The translations under genes and the position numbers were made by a program. The notes under the pieces were generated by a model. The model did not search any database, was not told the DNA's origin, and saw only the letters and a program-made list of their open reading frames with translations. From the NCBI RefSeq assembly GCF_001659785.1, contig NZ_CP015961.1:62001-126000 (forward strand): a stretch of DNA of 64,000 bases, read 5' to 3'. Of the stretch, positions 17,430-27,157 are shown piece by piece. Position 1 is the stretch's first letter; each line of letters begins with the position of its first letter. This DNA comes from Dietzia timorensis. Lineage in GTDB: Bacteria > Actinomycetota > Actinomycetes > Mycobacteriales > Mycobacteriaceae.

Positions 17430-18599
17430 ATGACGACAGACATCTCGATCACGCCGTTCACCCTCGAGGTTCCCGAGACTCAACTTGCCGTCCTCCGCGC
17501 ACGACTGCGCGAGACGATCTGGCCCGAACCGTCGGACGGGGCCGACTGGAGCTCCGGTATGCCCGTCGCCTACGGGAAGCGCCTGGCCCGGCGATGGGTG
17601 GAGGGCTTTGACTGGCGCGCACAAGAGCACCGACTGAACGCGATCCCTCAGTTCACCACGGTGATCGACGGCCACGCGGTGCACTTCTTCCACCGCCCCT
17701 CTCCACGGGAGGACGCGACACCCCTGCTCCTCTTGCACGGCTGGCCCGGGAGTTCGACCGAGTTCGCGGGAGTCATGGACGAGCTTGCGGAGCCGCCCGA
17801 CCCGACCAGCCCGGCCTTCCACGTCATCGCCCCGACGATCCCCGGCTTCGGCGTGTCCGGGCCCACCACAGGGTGGGGGCCACAGCGCGCCGCCGAGGCG
17901 TTCTGCGACCTGGTGCGGCGCCTGGGGTACACGGAAGTCGTGGTGCACGGATATGACCTGGGGGCGATCATCGCCCGTCGGATGGGCCTGCTCGAGGGCA
18001 CCCCGGTTGCGCTGCTGCACTTGACGGCGCTGTTCGGATCGCAGGGACCGACCCCCGAGACCATCGACCACGATGATCCCGAGGAGAGTGCGGCCCTCGC
18101 CGCGTCGATGCGCTACGCCTACGAGCTCTCGGGCTATGCCCTGGTCCAGTCTGCCCGCCCGCAGTCGGTCGCCTACTTCGGTGCCGACTCCTCCGCCTCG
18201 CTGCTCGCTTGGATCATCGAGCGGTTCCGCGACTGGTCTGCGGCCGACGAGAATCCAGAGGAGGCGATCGACGTCGACGAGATGCTGACGACGGTCTCGA
18301 TCTACGCGCTGTTCGGCACGCTCGGCTCATCCGCCCGGTACTACCAGGAAGGGGGCGAGGAGTGGGTGGCGGAACAGCCCGCCTCGTCCGTCCCGACCGC
18401 TGTCTGCCGGATGCCCGATGACATCAGCACGATGGTCCGTCGCTTCGCCGAGCGGAACAACCGCATCGTCCGGTGGACCACGCTCGAGAGCGGAGGTCAC
18501 TTCGGGCTCTGGGAGGAGCCGGAGATGGTCGTCGCGGACCTGCGCCGGGCGGTCGCGGCACACCACCACCCGGGTCGGCGCACCGCTCGGGTGCGGTGA
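17430..18599 (+). CDS. Epoxide hydrolase (EHN-type alpha/beta hydrolase)
   Basis: A 389-residue epoxide hydrolase. The N-terminal EHN domain (residues about 1-105) contains FTLEVPETQLAVLRARLRE and YGKRLARRWVEGFDWRAQE. The alpha/beta core has the oxyanion HGWPGSS, nucleophile Asp in HGYDLGA and the catalytic His in SGGHFGLWEEP. Such enzymes hydrolyse epoxides to diols through an alkyl-enzyme ester. It is the first gene of the IS-bounded cargo block, preceded by a dyad. The C-terminal tail is Arg/His-rich and unusual, perhaps through local drift. Confidence 0.92.
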   Translation: MTTDISITPFTLEVPETQLAVLRARLRETIWPEPSDGADWSSGMPVAYGKRLARRWVEGFDWRAQEHRLNAIPQFTTVIDGHAVHFFHRPSPREDATPLLLLHGWPGSSTEFAGVMDELAEPPDPTSPAFHVIAPTIPGFGVSGPTTGWGPQRAAEAFCDLVRRLGYTEVVVHGYDLGAIIARRMGLLEGTPVALLHLTALFGSQGPTPETIDHDDPEESAALAASMRYAYELSGYALVQSARPQSVAYFGADSSASLLAWIIERFRDWSAADENPEEAIDVDEMLTTVSIYALFGTLGSSARYYQEGGEEWVAEQPASSVPTAVCRMPDDISTMVRRFAERNNRIVRWTTLESGGHFGLWEEPEMVVADLRRAVAAHHHPGRRTARVR

Positions 18600-18706
18600 C
18601 CGGGAGCCGGGCCGACGGCCGATCAGGCCTCGGGGGCGCACAGGTCCGGTCGACCGTCGCCTCAGCCGCAGGTCATGTGAGTGCTCCCCGGCCACCACGG
18701 GACCGA

Positions 18707-19099
18707 TCACACCTGTATACCCGTCGTCGAGGTGATGTGGTCCGGGACCTCTCCCGCATAGTCACCGGTGTTGAGCGTCCCGGCCGGTTCGAGCAGCATC
18801 ACGCTCGCGCCTCCCGGGGACTCCGGGCAGTGCTGGGTGCCTCGTGGCACGACGAAGACATCGTGTCGCTCGAGATGCACCGCCGTCTCGCCTCCGGCCT
18901 CCTCGCGAAGGTGGATATCGAGGGTGCCATCGAGCACGATGAACAGCTCGTCGGTGTCCGGATGGGAGTGCCAGACAAAGCTTCCCTCGACCTTGACCAC
19001 ACGGACGGCGAAGTCGTTGACCTGGGCGAGGAATCGAGGACTCCAGTGCTCCTCGAAAGATGCCAGTGCGGTGTCGATATTGGTGCTCACAGTCGTCAT
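18707..19099 (-). CDS. Cupin-domain protein
   Basis: A 130-residue single-domain cupin. Motif 1 is GSFVWHSHPDTDELFIVLDG, with the two metal-ligand His and the Glu; motif 2 is HDVFVVPRGTQHCPESPGG. Start is the ATG at 19099 (MTTVSTNIDTAL); a longer upstream frame exists but is shadow of the opposite gene. Such cupins bind a metal or small ligand and may be isomerases or dioxygenases. It is divergent from the GATase1-AraC regulator with 51 bases between starts, which suggests joint control. Confidence 0.85.
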   Translation of the reverse strand: MTTVSTNIDTALASFEEHWSPRFLAQVNDFAVRVVKVEGSFVWHSHPDTDELFIVLDGTLDIHLREEAGGETAVHLERHDVFVVPRGTQHCPESPGGASVMLLEPAGTLNTGDYAGEVPDHITSTTGIQV

Positions 19100-19150
19100 G
19101 TCTCGATCATGGACCTTGCGTTTTCCTCGCGACAGTGCAAGATATGACGC

Positions 19151-20119
19151 ATGTCGCAACTTTCCTCGCATGGATGTTCCGTTGTCGCTCTTGTCGATGA
19201 GGGTTCCAACCCCTTCGAGCTGGCGTGCCTGACCGAAGTTCTGGCCATCGACCGCCCGGAGGCCGGCGGACTGCTCTATGACGTTGAGATGTGCGCGAGG
19301 GAGTCCTACGTATCGATGCGGCAGGGGCTCTTCGCGATGACCGACATCGCCGATCTGTCTGTCATGGAGCAGGCGGACACGGTGATCGTGCCGAACCGAC
19401 CCGACACGTCCACGCCCCACCACCCCGACGTGCTCGATGCGATAGCCCGATCCTTCTCCCGTGGCGCACGGATGATCGGGATGTGCAGCGGAGCATTCAC
19501 CCTCGCCGAAGCAGGGGTGCTGGACGGACGCCGCGTCACCGTGCACTGGCAGTGGGCCGACGAGTTTCGGGCTCGCTTCCCGCGCGTCCGCGTCGACGAC
19601 GACGTCCTCTTCGTCGACGATGGCGACATCCTCACCTCGGCCGGCAGCGCGGCCGCCCTCGATCTCGCGCTCCATGTCGTACGTCGCGACCACGGCGCGG
19701 AGACCGGAGCGGCAGTCGCACGCCGACTGGTCTTCCCCGGCCATCGCCCCGGTGGGCAACGCCAGTTCATCGAACATCCGCTCCCCGAGGAGAACCAGAG
19801 TCCTCTCGCAGCGATGCTCACGTGGGCGGAGCAGCACGCGACGGAACCGATCTCCGTCAGGGACCTGGCCCTTCGAGCGGCGATGAGCCCCGCGACAGTG
19901 CACCGACGCTTCCGCGCTGAGCTGGGATGCACTCCGAATCAATGGCTGACGCTCGTTCGCGTCGAGCACGCACGCCGTCTGCTCGAACAGACCGACCTCA
20001 CCATCGACCAGATCGCGTCTCGGAGCGGCTTGGGAACCACCGCCAACCTCCGCGCTCGACTCGCGGATCAGACTGGTCTCACTCCCACCGCCTACCGCCG
20101 CACGTTCTCGGCGTCATGA
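19151..20119 (+). CDS. GATase1/DJ-1-like AraC-family regulator (GlxA/FtrA type)
   Basis: A 322-residue regulator. Residues 8-190 form a DJ-1/PfpI-like domain with the nucleophile-elbow segment MIGMCSGAFTLAEAGVLDG. Residues about 215-320 carry two AraC HTHs: LALRAAMSPATVHRRFRAELG and LTIDQIASRSGLGTTANLRARL. These proteins act as activators or repressors of catabolic genes and respond to unknown small ligands. Its divergent neighbour is the cupin, and the epoxide hydrolase lies upstream. These are its most likely targets. Confidence 0.9.
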   Translation: MSQLSSHGCSVVALVDEGSNPFELACLTEVLAIDRPEAGGLLYDVEMCARESYVSMRQGLFAMTDIADLSVMEQADTVIVPNRPDTSTPHHPDVLDAIARSFSRGARMIGMCSGAFTLAEAGVLDGRRVTVHWQWADEFRARFPRVRVDDDVLFVDDGDILTSAGSAAALDLALHVVRRDHGAETGAAVARRLVFPGHRPGGQRQFIEHPLPEENQSPLAAMLTWAEQHATEPISVRDLALRAAMSPATVHRRFRAELGCTPNQWLTLVRVEHARRLLEQTDLTIDQIASRSGLGTTANLRARLADQTGLTPTAYRRTFSAS

Positions 20120-20129
20120 CCCGCAACAC

Positions 20130-20925
20130 CTAGGGCGCGTCTCTAAAGGAGGTGGTTGAGCCACTGGATGATCGCGCGGAGGACGGTGCCGGCGCGGTAG
20201 GTGAGGGCGAGTTTGTCGTAGCGGGTGGCCAGGCCGCGCCATTGCTTCACGTCGCTGTAGCCACGCTCGATCACGTTGCGACCGCGGTAGGCCTCGACGT
20301 CCAGGTCGACGGGCCGGCCGCCGCGGGAACCCCGGTTGCGGCGGTGCTGCTGCTGATCGCGAGGTTCAGGGATCACGGCCTTGATCCCGCGATTCCGCAG
20401 AGTCCGGCGGGTGGCGCGGGAGGAGTAGGCCTTGTCGCCGCGCAGCATGTCCGGCCTCGTCCGCGGTCGACCTGGCCCGTCCCGTGCGACGGAGAGACCA
20501 TCCAGCAGCGGGGCCAGCATTGGTGAGTCTCCGCCTTGGCCGGGACCGCAGAGGATCACCAGCGGGAGGCCGTGGCCGTCGACGAGCTGATGGATCTTCG
20601 TCGAGGGCCCGCCGCGGGAGCGACCCAGGGCGTGGTCAGGAGGCTCGTGGCGGAGATTCTTGTGGTTCCACAGTGCCCCCTGTGGTGCGCTCGAGGGTGG
20701 TGCCGTGCTGGTGAGCGCGGCAGATCGTGGAGTCGACCGCGACTGACCAGTCCAGCTTCCCGCTCGCGTCGGCACGGACCAGGAGAGCGTCGAGGACGCG
20801 GTCCCAGGTGCCGTCGGCGGCCCAGGCTCGATGGCCTCCCACTGCGCGTCGGACAACACGCTTCGACGACTCATCCGCCCAGGTTCGCAGACTGACCCCG
20901 CACGAACTTAGGAGACGCGCCCTAG
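20130..20925 (-). mobile_element. IS5-family (IS427-like) insertion sequence, internally deleted
   Basis: Ends are GGGCGCGTCTC (20133-20143) and its exact inverse (20912-20922), each flanked by the CTAG target expected for this group. The element is about 790 bases, shorter than usual, because part of the transposase N-terminus is deleted. A second copy of the left end stands alone at 17084. Confidence 0.88.
20143..20874 (-). pseudogene. IS427-group transposase, deleted and out of frame
   Basis: The start MSRRSVLSDAQWEAIEP is normal, but it is followed at once by sequence that in the next frame reads WAADGTWDRVLDALLVRADA. About 40 codons of the N-terminal domain are missing, and the join changes frame. 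The second frame continues to TTGGTVEPQES and stops. The C-terminal half in the original frame has DHALGRSRGGPSTKIHQLVDG, MLRGDKAYSS and NVIERGYSDVKQWRGLATRYDK, the later DDE residues. Two-frame transposases are normal in this group (programmed shift), but the deletion makes this copy defective. Confidence 0.85.
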
Positions 20926-21702
20926 AGGTCAGCTGTCAACAACCTTCTGGCCAGCAACACCTAGCCCGCGCGAGCTGGAACTCGGTGAGTAACTACCAGC
21001 GAAGCAAGTCCTACATGTCTGACGGTGCAGAACTGTGCGTTTCGCTCTGGACTTCGTATCGTGGTGACCGCTGTATCGGGGAGGTGATGGGCCGGCCGCA
21101 TACCGTCGTCGGAATGGTAGCCTTCCGCTGCCCGTTCTATCAACGGCGGAGGCACAGCCGGTTCTCGCCGGCCGGCCCAGATTGTGGTCGTGCCGCAACG
21201 GAGGCGGCTCTGTCGGAGTACATAGCGGCCGCGCCCGTGTCCTCTACGCTGAGGACATGAGCGTCGCTCGGCAGTCGAGTTGATCAGAATCTAGCCCACA
21301 AACGTGACAGTACAGTCCGCAGAGAACTAGTCATGTCAATGTAGCTCTTGCCATTCTTCAGGCAACCCCGAACTCGGGGCTCAACAAGTCCGCGTCGACA
21401 CCATAGAATTGAAGCTGCAGTGAGACAGCGCCGCAATCTCGCTGGCGAACGTAGGTGAATCAGAACGTCCGCCCGTTCAATCGCAAATACTCGAAAAACG
21501 TCACGACAAAAACGCCATGCTCGTCAGACTGTGAACCTCCTTCCCCGGTCGTAAAGTTTCAGGCCCTTACCTCAGAGCCTGGGATAGCTTGAGTCCCCAG
21601 CTTCGCTCCCTAACCTTCCCCAGACGCACCTATCTCCAACAACCTCGGGGCGGTACGTCGCACCTGCGCGAAAGTTCGTCGGGCGGAACTACACTGGGAG
21701 CT
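20926..21702. other. 777-base stretch without a gene
   Basis: No frame gives a plausible protein on either strand, and no RNA or repeat was recognised. It follows the IS right end and may be degraded sequence. Confidence 0.4.
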
Positions 21703-22119
21703 ATGGACCCTCGCATTTCTCTCGTGACTCTCGCTGTCGCGGACGTAGCCCGGTCCCGGCGTTTTTATCTGGAGGGGCTCGGTTGGAAACCGGAATTTGA
21801 AGCGTCGGACATTTTTATGGTCCGTGCGGGAGAGCACCTAATTTTGTCACTTTGGGATCGCGATCGATTCCAGGAGGAGGTTGGCCAGATTTCTGTTGGC
21901 GATGGTGTAGCGCCGCTTACCCTCGCGCACAACGTCGGTACGCGTGGTGAAGTCGATGAAATCTTGCGAACCGCACGGGACGTAGGAGCCGAACCGATCG
22001 CCGAGGCGGTCGAGAGGGAGTGGGGCGGATACAGCGGATACTTCGGTGATCCGGATGGGTACCGGTGGGAAGTTGCGTTCGCTCCCGGCCCGGTTAATGA
22101 TGTCGTGCTCCCCGATTGA
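21703..22119 (+). CDS. VOC-family (glyoxalase/bleomycin-resistance-like) protein
   Basis: A 138-residue vicinal-oxygen-chelate protein. It starts MDPRISLVTLAVADVARSRR and has YFGDPDGYRWEVAF near the end, the usual second metal-site strand. The paired beta-alpha-beta-beta-beta modules fit a glyoxalase/dioxygenase-like single chain. ATG 21703 has GGGAG directly upstream. The role cannot be named; relatives include resistance proteins and lyases. The IS30 copy follows convergently. Confidence 0.88.
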   Translation: MDPRISLVTLAVADVARSRRFYLEGLGWKPEFEASDIFMVRAGEHLILSLWDRDRFQEEVGQISVGDGVAPLTLAHNVGTRGEVDEILRTARDVGAEPIAEAVEREWGGYSGYFGDPDGYRWEVAFAPGPVNDVVLPD

Positions 22120-22197
22120 GATTGCCGCTTGCATTGGCGCTGTTGCACTAACGGGTAGATCGTCGGATGCTTGGATTCCAGCAATCGATGCAACGGG

Positions 22198-23762
22198 TCA
22201 GGTCGTCTGGGATTCTATCTCTCGGGAGAAGCGTTCCGCCGGCGTTGCCCAGTCCAAGCACTTTCGTGGACGGTGGTTGAGGCGGCTGGCCACAGCGTCG
22301 GGGTCGTCTTGGGTGTACCGCTGCAGCGGTGTGCCTTTCGGGAAGTATTGACGTAGCAGCCCGTTGGTGTTCTCATTCGAGCCGCGCTGCCATGGCGAGG
22401 CAGGATCACAGAAGTAGATTTTCAGCCCCAAGGCCGCGCTGGTCACGCCATGCGAACTCATCTCCGCGCCTTGATCCCAGGTCAGCGTTCGGCGCATTTC
22501 GCTAGGTAGAGAGCTCATGACGTTGATGAGGCTGGCGCTGAGCACGTCCGCGAACCGCTCGTTGCCCACGTGAGCGAGGATGGTGAACCGTGTGGTGCGT
22601 TCGACGACCGTCGCGATCGAGGAACGCCCCGGTGCCCGACGATAAGATCTCCTTCCCAGTGCCCGGTTTGTCGTCGGTCGTTGACGACGACGGGCCGCTG
22701 AGACAGGGGCGTCATCGGCGTGGTGAACCGGGGACGACGTTGATCAGGTGCCCGGTGGGGTTTGCGACGACGCCGTCCCCTGCGCAGATGGGGACACAAT
22801 TCCCGCCGCAGGTAGGGGCGGGCATTCAAGTAGAGCGCCTGGTAGATCGTCTCCGGGAATAGCCGCATCGTGGGATCGCTTGGGGAGTCCTGACGCAGGC
22901 GCCGACTGATCTGTTCCGGGGACCACTGTTGCTCAAGGCCGTATTGCACGTACCCCAACAGTGCCGAGATAGTCAGGAGCTTCACCGGCCGGGGGCATGC
23001 TCGCCGAGCTGCAGCCTTGCGGTGTGCAGCGTGCGGCCGGTATCCGTGAGAGCCAGAGGAATTTCGCCGCAGTTCACGGCTAATAGTGGAAGGTGAACGT
23101 TCCATCCGCGCCGCGATCTGGCGGATAGTGAGTCCTTCGCGGAGGTAATCGAACAGCGCCTCGCGCTCGATAATGCTCAAGCAGCGGGAGTGGATGACCT
23201 TGTCGACGGTGTCAAGATTGATGCGTTCGCCCTGGACGTAGCGGGTGCGGGAGTTCTTCACACGCTCTATGATCTGCTGGTTCGTGTAGCGATTGACAGT
23301 TCCGTCGGCTAGAACTCGGCCACCGTAGAACGATTGGATGCCCTTGTCGGCGTCGGCGGCACTGCGCTTGTCCAGGCCGACGAACGCCCGGGCTCGTTCA
23401 CGGGTCCACCCGGCGGCCCGCAGACGCAGGTACTCCTCGCGCTTGGAATTGATGCTGGAACCGGTGAAGATCCCAGCCAGGTGGGTCCATTTGTAGCACG
23501 TCACCCGGTTGATTCCCATGCTTCGTGCCACTGCCGAGACGTTCGGCGTCGCTTGGAGTCGACGGAAGAACTCGTCCTCTTCGGCCCGCGTGAATTTGCG
23601 AGGAGTGGCGCGTCGCACGTTGAGACCAGCCTGCTTTACCCATCGATAGCCGGCATCAGGAGAAGCGCCGACCGATTTTGACGCGGCTCGTACGCTTTGC
23701 CCTTGGTCGATGAGCACGAAAAACCGTTCTCGCTGCTGCGGGGTACACTTCCGTTCAGCCAT
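22198..23762 (-). pseudogene. IS30-family transposase with a frameshift
   Basis: From ATG 23762 (MAERKCTPQQRERFFVLI) the frame encodes the long N-terminal HTH region and the IS30 signature LTIRQIAARMERSPSTISREL. It reaches the catalytic start GHWEGDLIVG, then shifts frame near 22,640-22,655. The other frame carries on with HVGNERFADVLSASLINVM, LTWDQGAEMSSH and SNENTNGLLRQYFPKGTPL, ending at 22198. A one-base indel separates the two. IS30 transposases are normally one frame, so this copy is probably dead unless the shift is an assembly error. Confidence 0.88.
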
Positions 23763-23805
23763 GGCATCACCTTCGTAAGTGAGGTGTTGCATCGACTGAT
23801 TGAAC

Positions 23806-24101
23806 CCGCCCAATTTCGATCAAGGAAATACGTCGCCGCGATCCGTCGCCACTATCTGATTGGGTCGATGGGCAGAGTCGGCGCGGCCGGTGATAACGCG
23901 GCGATGGAATCGTTCTTCGCGCTGCTGCAAAAGAACGTCCTAAACCGGAAGGCGTGGCGCACCCGAGACGAGCTCCGTGCCGCGATCATCACCTGGATCG
24001 AGCGGACCTATCACCGCCGGCGCCGGCAAGCCCGCCTGGGCCGATTGACGCCCATCGAATTCGAGACCATGATGAACCCGACCGCCGCACTGGCGGCCTA
24101 A
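23806..24101 (+). pseudogene. IS3-family OrfB C-terminal fragment
   Basis: The frame reads QFRSRKYVAAIRRHYLIGSM, GAAGDNAAMESFFALLQKNV and RLGRLTPIEFETMMNPTAAL before the stop. This is the last third of an IS3-type integrase, including the final catalytic Glu of AAMESFF. Everything upstream is missing, and the fragment starts at the edge of the IS30 copy, so the IS30 insertion or a deletion truncated it. Confidence 0.85.
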
Positions 24102-24185
24102 CCTCAAGTGTCTCCCGATCGTGCAGCAGTCCCTTCCCCTGGCCGAGTGTGATGGAATGTCGGATGTTCCTGGCATTCTTGGGCC

Positions 24186-24662
24186 ATGGAAACCAACAGA
24201 ACCACCGACGGCCCCGACGTGCGCTCCGGACCCTTCTGGGAGTTCATTGCCGGCCGACTGCCTGCACCCCCGGCCGCCGAGCTGCTGGGGCTGAAAGTTG
24301 TTCGGGCAGATGCCGAGTTCGCGGAGTTCGAAGCGACGTTCGAGGCCCGTCCCGAGTTCGTCAACCCCACCGGGAAAGTCCAAGGTGGGTTCCTCGCTGC
24401 GATGCTGGACGAGACACTCGGCCCTGCACTGGCCACTACCCTCGCCCCCGACGAGTTCGCGCCGACCCTGGAGCTGAAGGTGAATTTCCTGCGCCCGGCC
24501 GCACCGGGAACACTCACCGGGCAAGGCCGGATCGTGCACCGCGGAGGCCACATCGCCTTCCTCGCAGGCGAACTACTCAGCGCTGACGGAATGACCCTTG
24601 CAACGGCAACGGCAACAGCACGAGTTCTGAAGCATGACTGGACGACGACGCAGCCAACGTGA
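24186..24662 (+). CDS. PaaI-family hotdog thioesterase
   Basis: A 158-residue hotdog-fold acyl-CoA thioesterase of the PaaI type. The active-site helix region is NPTGKVQGGFLAAMLDETLG, where PaaI enzymes carry the Gly-Gly and catalytic acid. LELKVNFLRPAAPGTLTGQG is the typical strand pair. The length fits. It would hydrolyse aromatic or short acyl-CoA. No adjacent catabolic genes are seen, so the substrate is open. Confidence 0.85.
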   Translation: METNRTTDGPDVRSGPFWEFIAGRLPAPPAAELLGLKVVRADAEFAEFEATFEARPEFVNPTGKVQGGFLAAMLDETLGPALATTLAPDEFAPTLELKVNFLRPAAPGTLTGQGRIVHRGGHIAFLAGELLSADGMTLATATATARVLKHDWTTTQPT

Positions 24663-25116
24663 CGCCGACAATCACCAGCGCTGCCACCCAGAACCCATCC
24701 GATGTAACGTCAGGGATCACCGACGTAGCTAATCTCGCCAAGCGCTCTCGTCGCTCCCTGCACCCCGTATCAAGGCAGGAAAGCCGTGACGCCGATACTC
24801 GGGTCGCAACCTCCCCGGGCCTCAAAGGGGATCCTGACCAAGGAGGGGACGCTCCTCTGTTGCGCCGACAATCGTCGCACCGAAAACTCTATTGCAACAG
24901 CGAAGCCGCAATTCGATGTCCATCCACGAGTTGGTCGATCTTGACGACCGCGCCGAGGACAGCGTGCCATTGTCAAGGTTTGCCAATGGACTTCGTCAAA
25001 CCAGATTGCATTCCGACAGACGAGACGGTCTCGCAACGTCGTCAACGACATGACAAGACTCGACCGGGCGACGAGCATCGCGCCGTCGGGTGGTATCGAG
25101 CAGAAGGACGAAGCTA
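24663..25116. other. Intergenic, no gene seen
   Basis: About 450 bases without a credible frame, repeat or RNA gene. The next gene has only a weak GGACGAAG element upstream of its start. Confidence 0.4.
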
Positions 25117-25725
25117 ATGCCTATGAGGAATCTAAAAGCTCTTCGAGACGACATGAGAATTCGGGAGTGGGTAATCACCTGCTTCCCGTTCAACTACAAC
25201 CAGCGCCAATACTTCGTGTTCGTGAGGAGGTACATTCCCGACGGAAGCGGCCCCGAGTGGGCCCTTGTGGAGCTCTGCTTCGCAGACCGAACCGACCTCA
25301 ACAGAATGCTGGAGGTCCCAGCGAACTCGCGTAGGTTACTGCCGGACAATTTTGCCGCATTCCGGAACTACTTCAGGGTCAACTGGGTGGAGAACCTTGG
25401 AGACTTCCTGACGCAGTTCGCCGAGAATCTGGGGACGCACATTCCTGACCACGTCGGACGGCTAGCGGCCGCCGAGCGAGAGGCCGTGTGCGGACGCCTC
25501 CTCGTCAGCGACAGTGAAGACCCGAACAGGTTGTACTGCACCGGGATTATGCGTAACAGAACCGGTGCAACTCGGACGGTCTATAACGCGCAGAAAACCC
25601 AGATGCTGCGACCCGCTCTCTTCGCGAAGTGGGAAGACGACCCGACGGTGTCATTCTGCTACTCCACAGAAAGGGAGGACTGCCGCACTGACGACGAAAT
25701 CATCGACGCTGCCGACGGGCGATAA
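25117..25725 (+). CDS. Uncharacterised protein, possibly DUF6037-like
   Basis: A 202-residue protein starting MPMRNLKALRDDMRIREWV. Early strands alternate with charged residues (FPFNYNQRQYFVFVRRY), followed by helical segments and a C-terminal KWEDDPTVSFCYSTERED. The opening pattern (M-x-L-K-x-L-x-x-D-M then an aromatic strand) resembles DUF6037 proteins, but the match is from memory and weak. Codon use and lower GC differ from the core genes, suggesting transfer. No transmembrane segment is visible. The function is unknown. Confidence 0.5.
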   Translation: MPMRNLKALRDDMRIREWVITCFPFNYNQRQYFVFVRRYIPDGSGPEWALVELCFADRTDLNRMLEVPANSRRLLPDNFAAFRNYFRVNWVENLGDFLTQFAENLGTHIPDHVGRLAAAEREAVCGRLLVSDSEDPNRLYCTGIMRNRTGATRTVYNAQKTQMLRPALFAKWEDDPTVSFCYSTEREDCRTDDEIIDAADGR

Positions 25726-26075
25726 CGGCCGGGAAGCCCGTACCGACCGGACTTGGCTCACTAGACCGGAAACCATCGTCTCCTCTTGCCGGGGCTCGCC
25801 GAGTCCGTTCGTGGGGCCTGACCATAATTCTCAGATCATCTCGCTTCTCCCGTCACCTACACGGATGCGGGAGTCGGCTTGTCCAAGAACCAGGTTCAGG
25901 CCCCCTGCCGTCGTCCGCCGGGTTGGAACCTTCATCGGTGTTGACTACCGTAAGAGACGTAGGACGTGCCTTTCCGCCAACGCTGCAACGCTGACGTGAT
26001 CAAATGACGACCAGGATCATTCTGCGGGAAGGCGCACCCGCCAAGATCCACAGATCTTGATCATTTCTCTTCGAA
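25726..26075. other. Intergenic, no gene seen
   Basis: About 350 bases between convergent features with no plausible gene or clear terminator. Confidence 0.4.
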
Positions 26076-26721
26076 TTAATCGAACTCGGCTCTACTTGGC
26101 CGCAGCCAATGGCGATGCAGCAGTTTGATTTGCTCTGGAAGTACTCGGGACCGGGAAAGCGTCGGTAAATCGTCGATGTCGAAATACGCTATTTCGCTCG
26201 TTTCACTACTTCAGAAGCCGAAATCTACGAGCTCAGCTGACTCGCACACGAAGAGCAGCTTGTAGATGTGCCTGTCATAAGGCGGATGGTGAGGCCACTT
26301 TTCACGATCAATGAGCGCGGCCAATTGACGTGCACGAGCGTGGATTCCGGCTTCTTCCAGTACTTCTCTTTCAATGGCTTCGGTTGGAGATTCGAGCACG
26401 TCGCACCAGCCGCCCGGAATCGTCCATCGGTCATGGTCAGCAATTTCTCGCACGAGAAGAATGCGGCCGTCGTTGTCGAAAATTCCTGCCCGAACGTCAA
26501 TTCTCGGTGTCGTATAACCGGCTACCGAGGCGATGTGTCTGTCGTACGAATGTTGGGGGGTTCGTGGCAATCGTGTCCGTGAGGTCGGCCGCGAGTCGCG
26601 CAATACGGTGGAAACGCTCAATATCAAACTGATCATCGCAATAAGCAAGTCCAGACTCGGCTATTGCCGTGAGCTCGATAGACAGACGTCGGAGGTCGGT
26701 GCTCTCCTTCTGCTGAACCAT
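26076..26721 (-). pseudogene. Nudix hydrolase with frameshift and in-frame stop
   Basis: The N-terminal Nudix_N-type helical domain (LRRLSIELTAIAESGLAY, FHRIARLAADL) starts at ATG 26721 with GGAAGGG upstream. It is in a different frame from the catalytic part. After a shift near 26,520-26,570 the frame reads GYTTPRIDVRAGIFDNDGR and a perfect Nudix box (residues GGWCDVLESPTEAIEREV, then LEEAGI). A TGA then interrupts after LVDFGF. Beyond it the same frame continues SSETSEIAYFDIDDLPTLSR and RVLPEQIKLLHR to a TAA at 26076, the normal family C-terminus. Two independent lesions mean the gene is dead. Confidence 0.8.
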
Positions 26722-27157
26722 ATTTTCGACCCTTCCGGATGTGGAGTGCGTGGGGGCGGATTTGACGGTTTGACGGTGAGGCACAGGATGTAGGGCCCCA
26801 GGGGCGCGTGACGTTGCAAGTTCCTACACTAGAACTTCGCACTCCAGGACCGGGACTGCTGCGCGCGGAGGAGACATCTTGAGCTGACCACCGACGCCGA
26901 CAGTTGGAGCTTACGTCGAGCATGCCGCTTCGGCCCCGGCCTGACAAGAAGTCCAAAACCACCGCGGAGGGGAGAGTCACGAGGTGCTCTCCCTCGATTG
27001 ACGGCACCCGGTACGTGACCGTCCATTAGGTCGCCGCCTCTCGGAGAGAACCCTTCTTGAAGCTCGGTGCGAATCGCCGGGAATTCTGAACGTGATCACC
27101 GGGAACGTGTCGCTGTACGCCGCGACGACCTGCGGTTTTGAACTGCTCACGCTGTGA

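Noticed and set aside
18707-19969. 420-codon minus-strand frame
   Set aside because: Only its last 130 codons (the cupin) are real; the upstream part lies antisense to the AraC-type regulator.
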